From assembly GCF_041321155.1 (NCBI RefSeq), contig NZ_JBGGWB010000001.1:434001-498000 (forward strand): a DNA stretch of 64,000 nt, given 5' to 3'. Numbering within the stretch: position 1 is the first letter of the stretch; each line of letters begins with the position of its first letter. The DNA is from Sphingomonas sp. IW22. GTDB lineage: Bacteria > Pseudomonadota > Alphaproteobacteria > Sphingomonadales > Sphingomonadaceae. Positions 43,225 to 52,195 of this stretch are shown here, piece after piece. Made by a program: the position numbers and the translations under genes. The notes beneath the pieces were generated by a model. It searched no databases. It was not told the DNA's origin and saw nothing but the letters and a program-made list of their open reading frames with translations.

Positions 43225-44106
43225 ATGTATTACACAGACCGACTGCTTCGGTATCCGGTCCGCGTCGAGCGTCCGGACCCCCGTTTCGCCCGCGCGCTGC
43301 AACAGGCGATCGGTGGAATAGAAGGCGAGATACGCGTCTGCCTGCAATATTTCTTCCAGGCATGGGGGGCCCGCGGCCCGGCCAAGTATCGCGATCTGTT
43401 GCTCAACACCGCGACGGAGGAAATCGCTCATATCGAAATGCTGGCGACCGCCGTGGCGCTCAATCTCGAAAACGCGCCGCTGTCGATGAAGGAAGACGTC
43501 GCTGCCGATGCGGCTGGCGGATCGGTGTTGAACGGCATGGACATGCGCCATGTGCTGTCGACCGGTCTCGCCGCCATGCCGACCGATGCCAATGGGGTGC
43601 CGTTCGATTGCAGCCATGTCTATGCCAGCGGCAATCTGGCCGCCGACATGATGGCCAATGTCACCGCCGAAAGCACCGGGCGAATGCTGGCGACCAAGCT
43701 GTACAACATGACCGACGATCCCGGCATGAAGGACATGCTGTCCTATCTGATCGCGCGCGACACCTATCACCAGCAGCAGTTCATGGCGGTGATCGAGGAA
43801 CTGGGCGGGCTGGAAGGCAATCTGCCGATCCCCAACAGCTTTCCCCAGGAAAATGAGGCGGGCGAATTCGCTTATGTCCAGTTGGGCTTCAACCGCGACG
43901 GATCGCCGCCACCGGGGGGACGGTGGTCGCAGGGACCATCGCTCGACGGCAAATCGGAATATACGCAGCGCCCGATGGAGCCGCTGGGCGGCGAGCCGAC
44001 CCTCGCCCCGCCCCGCCCCGGCGGCGGCGCCCAGTCGCAGCAGATGACCGGCGGCAAGGGCGTTCTGGGACGCGCCGCTGACGCGATCGAGGATGCGATC
44101 TCCTGA
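43225..44106 (+). CDS. Manganese catalase
   Basis: A dimanganese (non-haem) catalase, 293 aa, that dismutates hydrogen peroxide. Metal ligands fall where the family needs them: E35 (IEGEIRV), E66 and H69 (TATEEIAHIE), E149 (TAESTGR) and H182 (RDTYHQQQF). The last ~60 residues are Pro/Gly-rich and probably disordered, ending in a small amphipathic tail. ATG 43225 follows GGGAG. The gene is divergent from the kinase operon and is followed by a small membrane protein, suggesting an oxidative/desiccation-stress unit. Confidence 0.92.
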   Translation: MYYTDRLLRYPVRVERPDPRFARALQQAIGGIEGEIRVCLQYFFQAWGARGPAKYRDLLLNTATEEIAHIEMLATAVALNLENAPLSMKEDVAADAAGGSVLNGMDMRHVLSTGLAAMPTDANGVPFDCSHVYASGNLAADMMANVTAESTGRMLATKLYNMTDDPGMKDMLSYLIARDTYHQQQFMAVIEELGGLEGNLPIPNSFPQENEAGEFAYVQLGFNRDGSPPPGGRWSQGPSLDGKSEYTQRPMEPLGGEPTLAPPRPGGGAQSQQMTGGKGVLGRAADAIEDAIS

Positions 44107-44129
44107 TCACCATCCCGAACAACAGGAGC

Positions 44130-44198
44130 ATGGCAATGCGATATACATCAACGACGATGACACCGGCGCGCCTGCGTCAACCGCGCGGCCATTCATGA
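44130..44198 (+). CDS. Putative 22-aa leader ORF before the SFPASDPP-tail protein
   Basis: ATG 44130 with AGGAGC immediately upstream (44124-44129) opens a 22-codon frame (MAMRYTSTTM...) that ends at TGA 44196-44198. The stop shares ATGA with the start of the next gene at 44195. The short ribosome spacing favours the in-frame ATG at 44136. It is the third leader with this geometry in the window. Confidence 0.35.
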   Translation: MAMRYTSTTMTPARLRQPRGHS

Positions 44199-44665
44199 AC
44201 CGCGAGAACGAAACCGGACCGGTCGCCACGCTGCTGGAAAGCTCGTCCGACCCCCAGGCCAAGCAGGCGCCCGCCAATGGCGGCATGCGCGGTGAGCGAA
44301 CCGGCGGGCAGGAAGCGGAAACGGACGGCTATGCCCGCCGCAGCGGCGGCCTGGACGTGGTCGACACGTCGGGCGTCGCCCATGTGGAGGCTCAGGGAAC
44401 GCAAGCCAAAAGCCACCGCCCCGCCCCGCCGGAGCAGCGGTCGGGCATCTCGTGGCGCTGGCTGATCGCGGCCGCCGCTGCGGGCTTCGCGCTGGGCGTT
44501 TCCCGCAAACGCCGGGCGGAACCATCGTTCGAACCGGACGAGCAGCCGGTCGTGCGCGGGGCTGGTCCCGAACATATGCGCGATCCTGTTCGCCGGGAAT
44601 GGACTCGCGTCGATCAGGCATCGGACGAATCCTTCCCCGCAAGCGATCCGCCCGGTAGCTATTGA
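44195..44665 (+). CDS. Small membrane protein with conserved SFPASDPP tail
   Basis: A 156-aa protein: a hydrophilic, low-complexity N-terminal half, one hydrophobic segment (WRWLIAAAAAGFALGV, about residues 88-103) followed by a basic RKRR patch, and a C-terminal DQASDESFPASDPPGSY. The tail matches a short motif (DEASEESFPASDPPA-like) that I know from many otherwise unrelated alphaproteobacterial small proteins. ATG 44195 overlaps the leader ORF stop by ATGA; the frame is open back to 44093 but that part overlaps catalase. Function unknown; linkage to catalase suggests a stress role. Confidence 0.6.
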   Translation: MNRENETGPVATLLESSSDPQAKQAPANGGMRGERTGGQEAETDGYARRSGGLDVVDTSGVAHVEAQGTQAKSHRPAPPEQRSGISWRWLIAAAAAGFALGVSRKRRAEPSFEPDEQPVVRGAGPEHMRDPVRREWTRVDQASDESFPASDPPGSY

Positions 44666-44667
44666 CC

Positions 44668-44709
44668 AGCTGGCCCGGCGCGCGCCGAACGAAGCGCGCC
44701 GGGCCAGCT
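44668..44709. terminator. Perfect 16-bp stem-loop
   Basis: 44668-44683 pairs perfectly with 44694-44709 around a 10-nt loop, starting two bases after the stop of the small membrane protein and facing the convergent BCCT gene. It is GC-rich with no T-run. A terminator is most likely. Confidence 0.6.
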
Positions 44710-44790
44710 ATGCATCTGGTCGGCCCTGGGCCTAGCTCACCCTTCAGGGCTCCACGACCGAGGCCGAACACGCGGATTCCGAAGGCAAGG

Positions 44791-46701
44791 TCATGAACGC
44801 GCCCGCCAGCGTTCGATCTGTCTGAGCACGTCTCCGGCGATCTGTTCGGACGAAAAGCCGGAAAGGTCGCGCTGGCCTGTGACGCCGTCGGTTTGCGCCG
44901 AGAGGGTCCAGGTGATGCTGCGGCGGCTCTCCGCCGCCTCGCGCGCGGTATAGGCCACCAGTGGACGCGAACGGATCGCAATCCGGTAGATCAGCACCTG
45001 ATCGTCGCACAGCCTGATCGTGAGCGCGGCGCCGTCCTCGTCGCTATCGACATGACTGTCGGCCCAGCCCTGCTCGACCATCGCGGTACAGACCGATCGC
45101 AGCGCCGGTAGCGCGACATCGACAAGTTGGCGCTGCATTTGCGCCCGGCTGGTGGGAACGAACAGGCGCTTCAGCTGCTCGCCAATCGCCGGCGCCCCGT
45201 CATCAAGTGCGATGCCGGCAAGGTCGGCGTTGGTCTGCCGGATCAGGCCGAAGGCGAGCAGCAGCATGATGAAGCTGAAGGGCAGCGCCGCAAGCAGGGT
45301 CGCGGCCTGCAACGCCCCCAAACCGCCCGCCACCAGCAGCAATGCCGCCGTGAGGCCAAGCAGCACGCACCAGTAAATGCGCTGCCAGCGCGGCGTTTCG
45401 TCCGCGCCGCCCGACGCAAGTGTGTCAATGACCAGCGAGCCGGAGTCGGCGGACGTGATAAAGAACACCGCGACCAGCAGGATCGCGAGTGCGGAGGTGA
45501 AGCCGGCACCGGGTAGATATTCGAGGAACTTGAACAATGCGGTCGAGAGGTTGGCCTGCACCGCCTCCCCAATTCCGCCCCCCGCCGCGCCCAGATCCAG
45601 CCAAATCGCGGTGTTGCCGAAAACCGTCATCCACAGAAAAGTGAACGCAGTCGGGACGAACAGGACACCGATGACGAACTCTCGGATCGTCCGCCCGCGC
45701 GAAATGCGCGCGATGAACATGCCGACGAACGGCGACCATGCGATCCACCAAGCCCAGTAGAACAGCGTCCAGTCGGCCATCCACGCCCGCGGCTCATAGG
45801 CGTAGAGCGTGAAGGTTCGCATCACGAAATGGTCGAGATAGAGCCCGAAATTCTGGATCAGCGCGCGCAGAAGGAACAGCGTCGGACCGACTGCCATCAC
45901 GAACAGCATGAGGAGAACAGCGACGCCAAGGTTCAGCTCCGACAGGCGACGGATGCCCTTGTCAGCGCCGCTCAGCACCGACAATGTCGCCGCGCCCATG
46001 ACCAGTGCGATGACGATCAGCTTCACCACCGTCGTGTCGGGCAGGCCGTAATTATAGCTGAGGCCGGCGGTCATCTGCGACACGCCGAAGCCGAGTGAGG
46101 TGGCGACGCCGAACACCGTGCCGCAAACCGCGAAAACGTCGATCGCGTCGCCGATCCGACCATCGATCCGCTTGCCGAGGATCGGCGACAGGCCCGACCG
46201 CATCGTCAGCGGCAAGCCCTTGCGATAGGCAAAATAGGCAAGGCTGATGCCAACAAGCGCATAGATGGCCCAAGCATGAACGCCGTAATGGTGGAAGGTG
46301 ATCGCCATCGCCTCACGCGCGGCGAGGATCGTTCCGGGCTGCGCCCCGGGGGGAGCGATGTAATGCTGGATCGGCTCGGCGACCGCGAAATACATCAGGC
46401 CGATGCCCATGCCCGCCGCGAACAGCATTGCCAGCCAGGACAGATAGGGAAAGTCCGGTTCGGCATCGTCCGGTCCAAGCTTGAGCTTGCCAGCCGGCCC
46501 GAAGCCCAGGATCAACACCGCGACAAGGAACACCGCGACCGAGGCGATGTAGAACCATCCGAAGGTGTCGATCGCCCAATTCTGCGCGCCCTTGAACATG
46601 GTATCGGCGGCGCCCGGCCTTATCAGCGTTGCAGCGAGCATCGCCACGATCACGCCACTGGCTCCCCAGAAAACGGGCGGGTTCAGTCGAGTAGACGTCA
46701 T
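44791..46701 (-). CDS. BCCT-family transporter (betaine/choline/carnitine)
   Basis: An inner-membrane, ion-driven uptake system for quaternary amines, 636 aa with about 12 hydrophobic segments. The glycine-rich substrate loop AAGMGIGLMYFAVAEPIQHY and the aromatic stretch DWTLFYWAWWIAWSPFVGMFIARISRGRTIREF are family hallmarks. A C-terminal cytoplasmic domain of ~120 residues (after ~515) resembles that of BetT-type carriers and may sense osmotic stress. It stands alone, convergent with the small membrane protein. The exact substrate is unknown. Confidence 0.9.
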   Translation of the reverse strand: MTSTRLNPPVFWGASGVIVAMLAATLIRPGAADTMFKGAQNWAIDTFGWFYIASVAVFLVAVLILGFGPAGKLKLGPDDAEPDFPYLSWLAMLFAAGMGIGLMYFAVAEPIQHYIAPPGAQPGTILAAREAMAITFHHYGVHAWAIYALVGISLAYFAYRKGLPLTMRSGLSPILGKRIDGRIGDAIDVFAVCGTVFGVATSLGFGVSQMTAGLSYNYGLPDTTVVKLIVIALVMGAATLSVLSGADKGIRRLSELNLGVAVLLMLFVMAVGPTLFLLRALIQNFGLYLDHFVMRTFTLYAYEPRAWMADWTLFYWAWWIAWSPFVGMFIARISRGRTIREFVIGVLFVPTAFTFLWMTVFGNTAIWLDLGAAGGGIGEAVQANLSTALFKFLEYLPGAGFTSALAILLVAVFFITSADSGSLVIDTLASGGADETPRWQRIYWCVLLGLTAALLLVAGGLGALQAATLLAALPFSFIMLLLAFGLIRQTNADLAGIALDDGAPAIGEQLKRLFVPTSRAQMQRQLVDVALPALRSVCTAMVEQGWADSHVDSDEDGAALTIRLCDDQVLIYRIAIRSRPLVAYTAREAAESRRSITWTLSAQTDGVTGQRDLSGFSSEQIAGDVLRQIERWRARS

Positions 46702-46878
46702 GAGCTGAGCTTAACCGGGATCGGCCGCAAAGCCCACCGGGTCTGCCGGGACTGCGCTTGAGCGCCCGCCCCCCCTGCCCCTCTCTCTCGTCATCGAACG
46801 GACTTGTAAGCGTAGTCAGGCTGTCCCGGATACGACGCGTTGTCGCAACGATCCCGCGCCACTGGCCCTGCAACGGCC

Positions 46879-46896
46879 GACGATCGGTCAATCGTC
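46879..46896. promoter_or_regulatory. Inverted repeat upstream of the phytase-linked TonB receptor
   Basis: GACGAT (46879-46884) and ATCGTC (46891-46896) form a 6-bp dyad with a 6-base centre, just upstream of the ribosome site (GGGGGG at 46901-46906) of the receptor gene. No Pho-box pattern was found in this 208-base divergent region. An operator is possible but unproven. Confidence 0.25.
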
Positions 46897-46909
46897 CAAT
46901 GGGGGGCAT

Positions 46910-49726
46910 ATGATCTCGACACGCTCACGCGTGCGCCTGTTGCTGGGTGCCGCTTTCGTCACCTTGCCGATGCCGGCGCTGGCCGCTCAGGTCGTCGGTC
47001 GCGTGACCGACGCTTCGGCCACCCGCACGCTGGAGGGGGCCGAGATCACGATCGTCGAGCTGTCGCGCAAGGCCGAGGCCGATCGCGACGGCCGCTTCCG
47101 CTTTCCGGGGGTTCCTGCGGGCAGCTACACGCTGCGCGTCACCTATGCCGGGATCGATCCGGTCGAGCAGGCCATCACCGTCGATGCAACCGGCGACCTG
47201 TCCATCGAAGTGTCGGTGGGGCAGCCTGGCGACATCCTCGTCACTGGTCAGCGCGCCAACCTCGCCAGCTCGATCAGCCGCCAGCGCGCCGCCGATGGTG
47301 TGGAAAGCGTGCTCACGCGCGACTCGATCGGCCAGTTCCCCGACCAGAACGTCGCCGAATCCGTGCGCCGCGCGGTCGGCGTCAACGTCCTCAACGATCA
47401 GGGCGAAGGCCGCTTTGTTGCCGTTCGCGGCCTTGACCCCAGCCTCAATGCCGCAAGCCTGAACGGCGTGCGCGTGCCCGCGCCCGAAGCAGATACGCGT
47501 AGCGTTGCCCTGGACGTGGTGGCCAGCGAGTTGGTCGAATCGATCGAGATCAAAAAGTCGCTGACCCCCGACATGGATGCGGACACGATCGGTGCGTCGG
47601 TCGAGATCAAGACGACCAGCGCCTTCGACCGGGTGAAGCCGCTACTGGCCGGCTCGCTCGAGGGTTCGTACAACGACTATGTCGGACAGGTGACGCCCAA
47701 GGGCAGCGTCAACTTTTCAACGCGGATCACCGACAATTTCGGTATTTCCGGCGGCGCCAGCTATTACCTGCGCAAGTTCGAGACCGACAATATCGAAATG
47801 GACGGCTGGGGCAGCGACGATGCCGGCAACGGCTTTGCCGACAGCGTCGAGTATCGCGACTATGACGTGCGGCGCCTGCGCACCGGCGGCTCGCTCTCGT
47901 TTGATTTCAAGCCCAGCCCGACGACCACGCTCTATGCCCGCGGCGTCTATAACCGCTTTTCCGACCAGGAAGATCGCCGCCGGCTGGTGATCGAACTGGA
48001 CGAGGATCCCGCCGCCTCGACCGCGACAGGCGCGTCGTTCGACGCCGCCGATGGGCGCATCCGCGTCGAGCGTGACCTGAAGGACCGGTTCGAGGTTCAG
48101 ACGATCCAGTCCTATACCGTGGGCGGCACGACTGAAACGGGGCCATGGCGCGTCCTCTATTCGGCCGCGTTCAGCCGCGCGCAGGAGTTGGAGCGCGGGT
48201 CGATCGATCCCATCGTCTTCCGCCGCGATTTCGAAGGAGAGGAAGGCGACGACCTGACCGTTGGCTTCGACTATTCGAACTATCTGCTGCCTCGCTTCAC
48301 GGTCGGCGGCGCGGATGCGGCAGCGTTTTCCGACCCGGAAGAGTTCGAGTTCGAAAGCTTCGACCGCACCACGCTCAGCGATTCGACCGACAGGGAATGG
48401 AGCGCACGTCTTGACCTTGCCCGCAGCTTTGCGTTCGACGGCGGCAGCTTTGAGGTGCAGGGCGGCGTAAAGGGCCGGTGGCGCAACAAGCGCTACGACC
48501 TGAATGTCGACACGTTCGACGGGTTTGACGGCGACTTCACGCTGGCCGACGTACTCGGACCGCAGACCTATCGCCTGGACGACCTTGGCCCCGTCGTCGA
48601 CAAACGGGGTGAGCGCGACTTTCTCGACCGCAATTCCGGCGCCTTCGAACTGGCTACGGTCGACAGTGAATTTGCGGGCCTTGCCGAAGATTACCGCGTC
48701 GACGAGGATATTTATTCGGCCTATCTGCTCGGTCGGCTTCAGGCCGGACCGCTGCGCCTGATCGGCGGCCTGCGAATGGAGGCGACCGAAAACATCATCG
48801 AGGGCAATACCGTCACGCTCGACGGTGACGAGGAAGTGGTGACCGCCACCCCGAACGTCATCCGCCGCAGCTATACCGACTGGCTTCCCAGTGCGGTCGC
48901 GCGGTACGAAGTGGGCAACGACCTGATCCTGCGCGCGGGCGCGTTCAAGAGCCTGGTGCGCCCCGGCATCGGCCAGCTTGCGCCCCGCTTTGCCATCGAA
49001 CGCGACGGCGACGATCTGGAGGGCGCCTTCGGCAACCCCGATCTCAAGCCCTATCGTGCCTGGAATTTCGATGCCGGTGCCGAATGGTATTTCGCCAAGT
49101 CCAGCGTCCTGTCGGCGGGCGTGTTCTACAAGGACATCAAGGATTATATCGTCACCGTCACGTTTGAAGAGGGCGACGCCCCCTATGACGGCATCTATCG
49201 CGGCATCGCCTTTACCGAGGCCGATATTCCGCTCAACAGCGGCAAGGCGAAGATCAAGGGCGTGGAGCTTGGCTATGCCCAAAGCTTCACGATGCTGCCC
49301 GGTGCGCTCAGCGGCCTGATCGCCAGCATGAACTACACCTTCACCGACGCCGACGGTCAGACGTTTGACGGTGATTCCGGCGGACTGCGCGACATCCCCC
49401 TGCCAGCCGCGTCGCGTCACACGATCAACGGCGTACTGGGATATGAAAAGGGGCCGGTCAGCATTCGCCTTGCCGGGACGTACCGCGACAAATATCTGGA
49501 TGAAGTCAATGCGATTGCGGAGGAGGACCGTTATGTCCGTGATCACTTCCAGCTCGATGCCAGCGCGCGGTTCCGCCTGACAAAGAACGTCCAGCTTTTC
49601 GGCGAGTGGGTGAATATCAACAACGCAAAATATGTCGCCTATCAGAACGGCCCCGTTTCGCGCCGCCTGCTTCAGTATGAGGAATATTCCTACACGCTGA
49701 AGTTTGGCGCGCGGGTGAACTTCTGA
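46910..49726 (+). CDS. TonB-dependent receptor with carboxypeptidase-regulatory-like N-terminal domain
   Basis: A 938-aa outer-membrane receptor. A signal peptide (~26 residues, PALAA) is followed by a CarboxypepD_reg-like Ig domain (QVVGRVTDASATRTLEGAEI ... FPGVPAGSYTLRVTY, ~27-95), then a TonB-box-like GDILVTGQRA, a plug (VAESVRRAVGVNVLNDQGEGRFVAVRGL) and a barrel ending FGARVNF. Its TGATG overlap with a phytase gene makes phytate or inositol-phosphates the likely ligand, as in known receptor-phytase pairs of sphingomonads and Caulobacter. Confidence 0.9.
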   Translation: MISTRSRVRLLLGAAFVTLPMPALAAQVVGRVTDASATRTLEGAEITIVELSRKAEADRDGRFRFPGVPAGSYTLRVTYAGIDPVEQAITVDATGDLSIEVSVGQPGDILVTGQRANLASSISRQRAADGVESVLTRDSIGQFPDQNVAESVRRAVGVNVLNDQGEGRFVAVRGLDPSLNAASLNGVRVPAPEADTRSVALDVVASELVESIEIKKSLTPDMDADTIGASVEIKTTSAFDRVKPLLAGSLEGSYNDYVGQVTPKGSVNFSTRITDNFGISGGASYYLRKFETDNIEMDGWGSDDAGNGFADSVEYRDYDVRRLRTGGSLSFDFKPSPTTTLYARGVYNRFSDQEDRRRLVIELDEDPAASTATGASFDAADGRIRVERDLKDRFEVQTIQSYTVGGTTETGPWRVLYSAAFSRAQELERGSIDPIVFRRDFEGEEGDDLTVGFDYSNYLLPRFTVGGADAAAFSDPEEFEFESFDRTTLSDSTDREWSARLDLARSFAFDGGSFEVQGGVKGRWRNKRYDLNVDTFDGFDGDFTLADVLGPQTYRLDDLGPVVDKRGERDFLDRNSGAFELATVDSEFAGLAEDYRVDEDIYSAYLLGRLQAGPLRLIGGLRMEATENIIEGNTVTLDGDEEVVTATPNVIRRSYTDWLPSAVARYEVGNDLILRAGAFKSLVRPGIGQLAPRFAIERDGDDLEGAFGNPDLKPYRAWNFDAGAEWYFAKSSVLSAGVFYKDIKDYIVTVTFEEGDAPYDGIYRGIAFTEADIPLNSGKAKIKGVELGYAQSFTMLPGALSGLIASMNYTFTDADGQTFDGDSGGLRDIPLPAASRHTINGVLGYEKGPVSIRLAGTYRDKYLDEVNAIAEEDRYVRDHFQLDASARFRLTKNVQLFGEWVNINNAKYVAYQNGPVSRRLLQYEEYSYTLKFGARVNF

Positions 49727-50724
49727 TGCGCGTCGCGCCCCTCGCCGCGTTGCTGCTCGCCGGTTGCGCGACCACGCCGCCCGCGCCGACGACACTTGCC
49801 GAAAGCGTCACTGCGCGCGGGGAAACCGTGCCGGTCGGCACCAGCCGGGCCGACGCCGCCGACGATCCCGCGATCTGGCGCAATGCTGCGAACCCGTCGG
49901 CCAGCCTGATCGTCGCCACCGACAAGAAATCGGGGCTGTGGGTTTATGGCCTCGACGGCAGGCAGCGCGATTTCGTGCGCGCGGGCCTCGTCAACAATGT
50001 CGACCTGCGGGAGCATGGCGGACGCATCGTCGTCGCCGCATCGGACCGTAGCGACCTTGCCAATGCGCGCGTCGTACTGTTCACGCTGGACGGCACGACC
50101 GGCAAGCTGACCCATGCGGGCCAGCGCCAGGCCGGTGTGGGTGAGGCTTATGGCCTGTGCATGGGCATCATCGGCACCCGCCTCTATGCCTTCGTCGTTA
50201 TCAAGGACGGAACGATCCGCCAGGTCGATCTTGATACCGGCCAGACCGTACGCACGATGAAGCTGGCCACTCAGTCAGAGGGCTGCGTCGTCGACGATCG
50301 CACCGCGACGCTGTTCGTGGGCGAAGAGAATGTGGGCATCTGGCGCTTCGATGCGAAACCGGGCGGCGATACGGCACCGGCTCCGGTCGCGAAGGTCGAT
50401 GGCCGCCTGCTCGTCGCCGATGTCGAGGGGCTGGCGATCGCACCTGTCGGGGCGGACGGCGGTTGGTTGGTCGCGTCCAGTCAGGGTGACAACGCCTACC
50501 AACTCTTTCGACTGCCCGACTTCGCACCTGCCGGTCGGTTCCGCGTCGTGGCAGGCCGCTATGGCGCCACCAGCGAGACTGACGGAATCGAAGTGGCGCT
50601 GGGCGATTTCGGCCCCGCTTTCCCCGGCGGCCTGATGGTGGCCCAGGACGGCGACAATGCGCCGGCAGCGCAGAACTTCAAGCTTATGGCGTGGGACGAT
50701 GTGAAGGCAGCGCTGGGGCTTTGA
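49726..50724 (+). CDS. Beta-propeller phytase, predicted lipoprotein
   Basis: A 332-aa phytase that releases phosphate from phytate in a calcium-dependent way. A lipobox (LLLAGC, Cys14) suggests membrane anchoring. DAADDPAIW (~44-51), ATDKKSGLWVY, VNNVDLR, GEAYGLCMG, QSEGCVVDD and LFVGEENVGIWRF are the propeller calcium/phosphate-site blocks. It overlaps the receptor gene by one base. Together they would capture phytate, dephosphorylate it and supply phosphate (and inositol, perhaps relevant to the inositol-linked cluster). Confidence 0.9.
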   Translation: MRVAPLAALLLAGCATTPPAPTTLAESVTARGETVPVGTSRADAADDPAIWRNAANPSASLIVATDKKSGLWVYGLDGRQRDFVRAGLVNNVDLREHGGRIVVAASDRSDLANARVVLFTLDGTTGKLTHAGQRQAGVGEAYGLCMGIIGTRLYAFVVIKDGTIRQVDLDTGQTVRTMKLATQSEGCVVDDRTATLFVGEENVGIWRFDAKPGGDTAPAPVAKVDGRLLVADVEGLAIAPVGADGGWLVASSQGDNAYQLFRLPDFAPAGRFRVVAGRYGATSETDGIEVALGDFGPAFPGGLMVAQDGDNAPAAQNFKLMAWDDVKAALGL

Positions 50725-50807
50725 TCCAGGGCCTCTCGGTTGGCGACAGCCAAAAGGCATTCACCGCGGATTTCAGGACTTATTCTACGAAAGTTTTCAG
50801 TCTGTGA

Positions 50808-50884
50808 TGGTGCCCTGGGAGGGACTCGAACCCCCGACCTGCGGTTTAGGAAACCGTTGCTCTGTCCTGCTGAGCTACCAAGGC
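50808..50884 (-). tRNA. tRNA-Arg (anticodon CCT)
   Basis: A full cloverleaf can be drawn on the minus strand: acceptor GCCTTGG with CCAGGGC, D arm GCTC...GAGC, anticodon loop TTCCTAA giving CCT, T arm GGGGG-TTCGAAC-CCCTC and an encoded 3' CCA (50810-50808). One A-C mismatch closes the top of the anticodon stem. It reads AGG codons. Confidence 0.93.
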
Positions 50885-50918
50885 CCGTGGGATGCCCTAT
50901 GGCAGCACCGCGCAATAA

Positions 50919-51371
50919 TCAATTGCGCGTCTCTGGCGGGACGACGGGGAATGGCAGCGGCGCGATGGGTATGCCGTCGTCGATCAGCGCCTTTGCATCG
51001 GCGAGCGTCGCCTGGCCGTGAATGGCCTGTTCGGGCGCGTCCCCCAGATGCATGGCGCGGGCCTTCTCAGCAAAGGTGATACCTACCCATTGCGAATTTT
51101 CCAACGCCTTGCCCTGCGCTTGGGCGAGCGCCGCCAAAGCGGCCTTTACCGCTTCGGGCGATGGGGGTGTTGATCGAGCCGGGACGCTGCTGTCGCTGCG
51201 ATTACCCTTGGGCGCGACATTGGGTGCCATCACCGCCTTTTCGATCTGGTGGTCACCGCAAAGCGGGCATTCGATCAGCCCGTCGGCGCGCTGCGTTTCA
51301 TAAGCGCCGGAGGAGCCGAACCATGCCTCGAACACATGGCCGCCCGTACAGCGCAGGTCGAAAACGATCAT
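50919..51371 (-). CDS. DUF1178 family protein
   Basis: A 150-aa protein of a widespread alpha/betaproteobacterial family. The N-terminus MIVFDLRCTGGHVFEAWFGS with the zinc-like CPLCGDHQIEKAVMAPNV is its signature; the C-terminal half is helical with EKARAMHLGDAPEQAIHGQAT. ATG 51371 overlaps the nitrilase stop by ATGA. Function unknown; it commonly sits beside nitrilase and glutaredoxin genes, as here. Confidence 0.88.
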   Translation of the reverse strand: MIVFDLRCTGGHVFEAWFGSSGAYETQRADGLIECPLCGDHQIEKAVMAPNVAPKGNRSDSSVPARSTPPSPEAVKAALAALAQAQGKALENSQWVGITFAEKARAMHLGDAPEQAIHGQATLADAKALIDDGIPIAPLPFPVVPPETRN

Positions 51372-52195
51372 GCGCCTACCCGTTCGACAGCAGGAATGTC
51401 GCGCCGGTGATCCAGCACCGGAATTCGCGCCCGCGCCGCCGCGACGGCATCCGGCTTCAGCGCTGCGAAATCGACACCTTCTCCCACGCCCATGTCCAGC
51501 AGCACCGATCCCCATGGGTCGACCACCATCGACCGGCCATGGGTCTGGCGGCCGTCATCATGGTCGCCGGTCTGCGCGGCGGCGATTACGAAGCTGGCAT
51601 TTTCGATGGCGCGCGCGCGCAGCAGCGTTTCCCAATGCGCCTCCCCCGTCGGACGGGTAAAGGCGGCCGGCACCGTCAGAACCTGCGCGCCCGCCGCGCT
51701 CAGCGCCTGATACAGTGCGGGAAATCGCAAGTCGTAACAGATCGAAAAACCCAACGGCCCCAGCGGCGAATCGGCAACAACCGCACGATCGCCCGCTGCA
51801 TAGGCTGCCGATTCCTGCCAGCGATTGCCCGCGCCGACATCGACGTCGAACATATGCATCTTGTCATATCGCGCGCAGACCGCGCCGTGATTGTCGATCA
51901 GGATGGTGCGGTTGGCGAAACGGCCATCCGGCCGCCGCACCGCCAGCGATCCCAGATGGACCCACACCCCATGTTCATAGGCCGCCTGAGCAGCCGCCTG
52001 AAGCACGGGGTCGTCGCGTTCGGCGACGATCTTGCCGGCTGAGCGCGCCCGGTCGCGGTCGATCAGGTTGGACATTTCGGGCGTGAACAGCATCGCTGCC
52101 CCGCCCCGTCCGGCCTGTGCCACCGCATCAACCACCGTCGCGGCATTGTCGGCAGGCTCCAGCCCACCGGTCATTTGCAGCAGCGCGATTTTCAC
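51368..52195 (-). CDS. Carbon-nitrogen hydrolase (Nit/omega-amidase-like)
   Basis: A 275-aa nitrilase-superfamily amidase. The catalytic triad is visible as E40 (FTPEMSN), K112 (RYDKMHMFDVD) and C153 (SICYDLRFP). The MHMFDVD and YDLRFPALY blocks match the Nit1/Nit2 branch, which hydrolyses deaminated glutathione or omega-amides. Adjacent glutaredoxin supports a thiol-repair setting. It overlaps DUF1178 and grxC by 4 nt on each side. Confidence 0.9.
   Translation of the reverse strand: MKIALLQMTGGLEPADNAATVVDAVAQAGRGGAAMLFTPEMSNLIDRDRARSAGKIVAERDDPVLQAAAQAAYEHGVWVHLGSLAVRRPDGRFANRTILIDNHGAVCARYDKMHMFDVDVGAGNRWQESAAYAAGDRAVVADSPLGPLGFSICYDLRFPALYQALSAAGAQVLTVPAAFTRPTGEAHWETLLRARAIENASFVIAAAQTGDHDDGRQTHGRSMVVDPWGSVLLDMGVGEGVDFAALKPDAVAAARARIPVLDHRRDIPAVERVGA

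Noticed and set aside
47717..49795. 692-codon leftward open frame
   Set aside because: Antisense to the phytase-linked TonB receptor; biased composition and no motifs.
50559..50915. 118-codon leftward frame over the tRNA
   Set aside because: It runs through tRNA-Arg(CCT) and the antisense of the phytase end; the protein-like part is translated tRNA.
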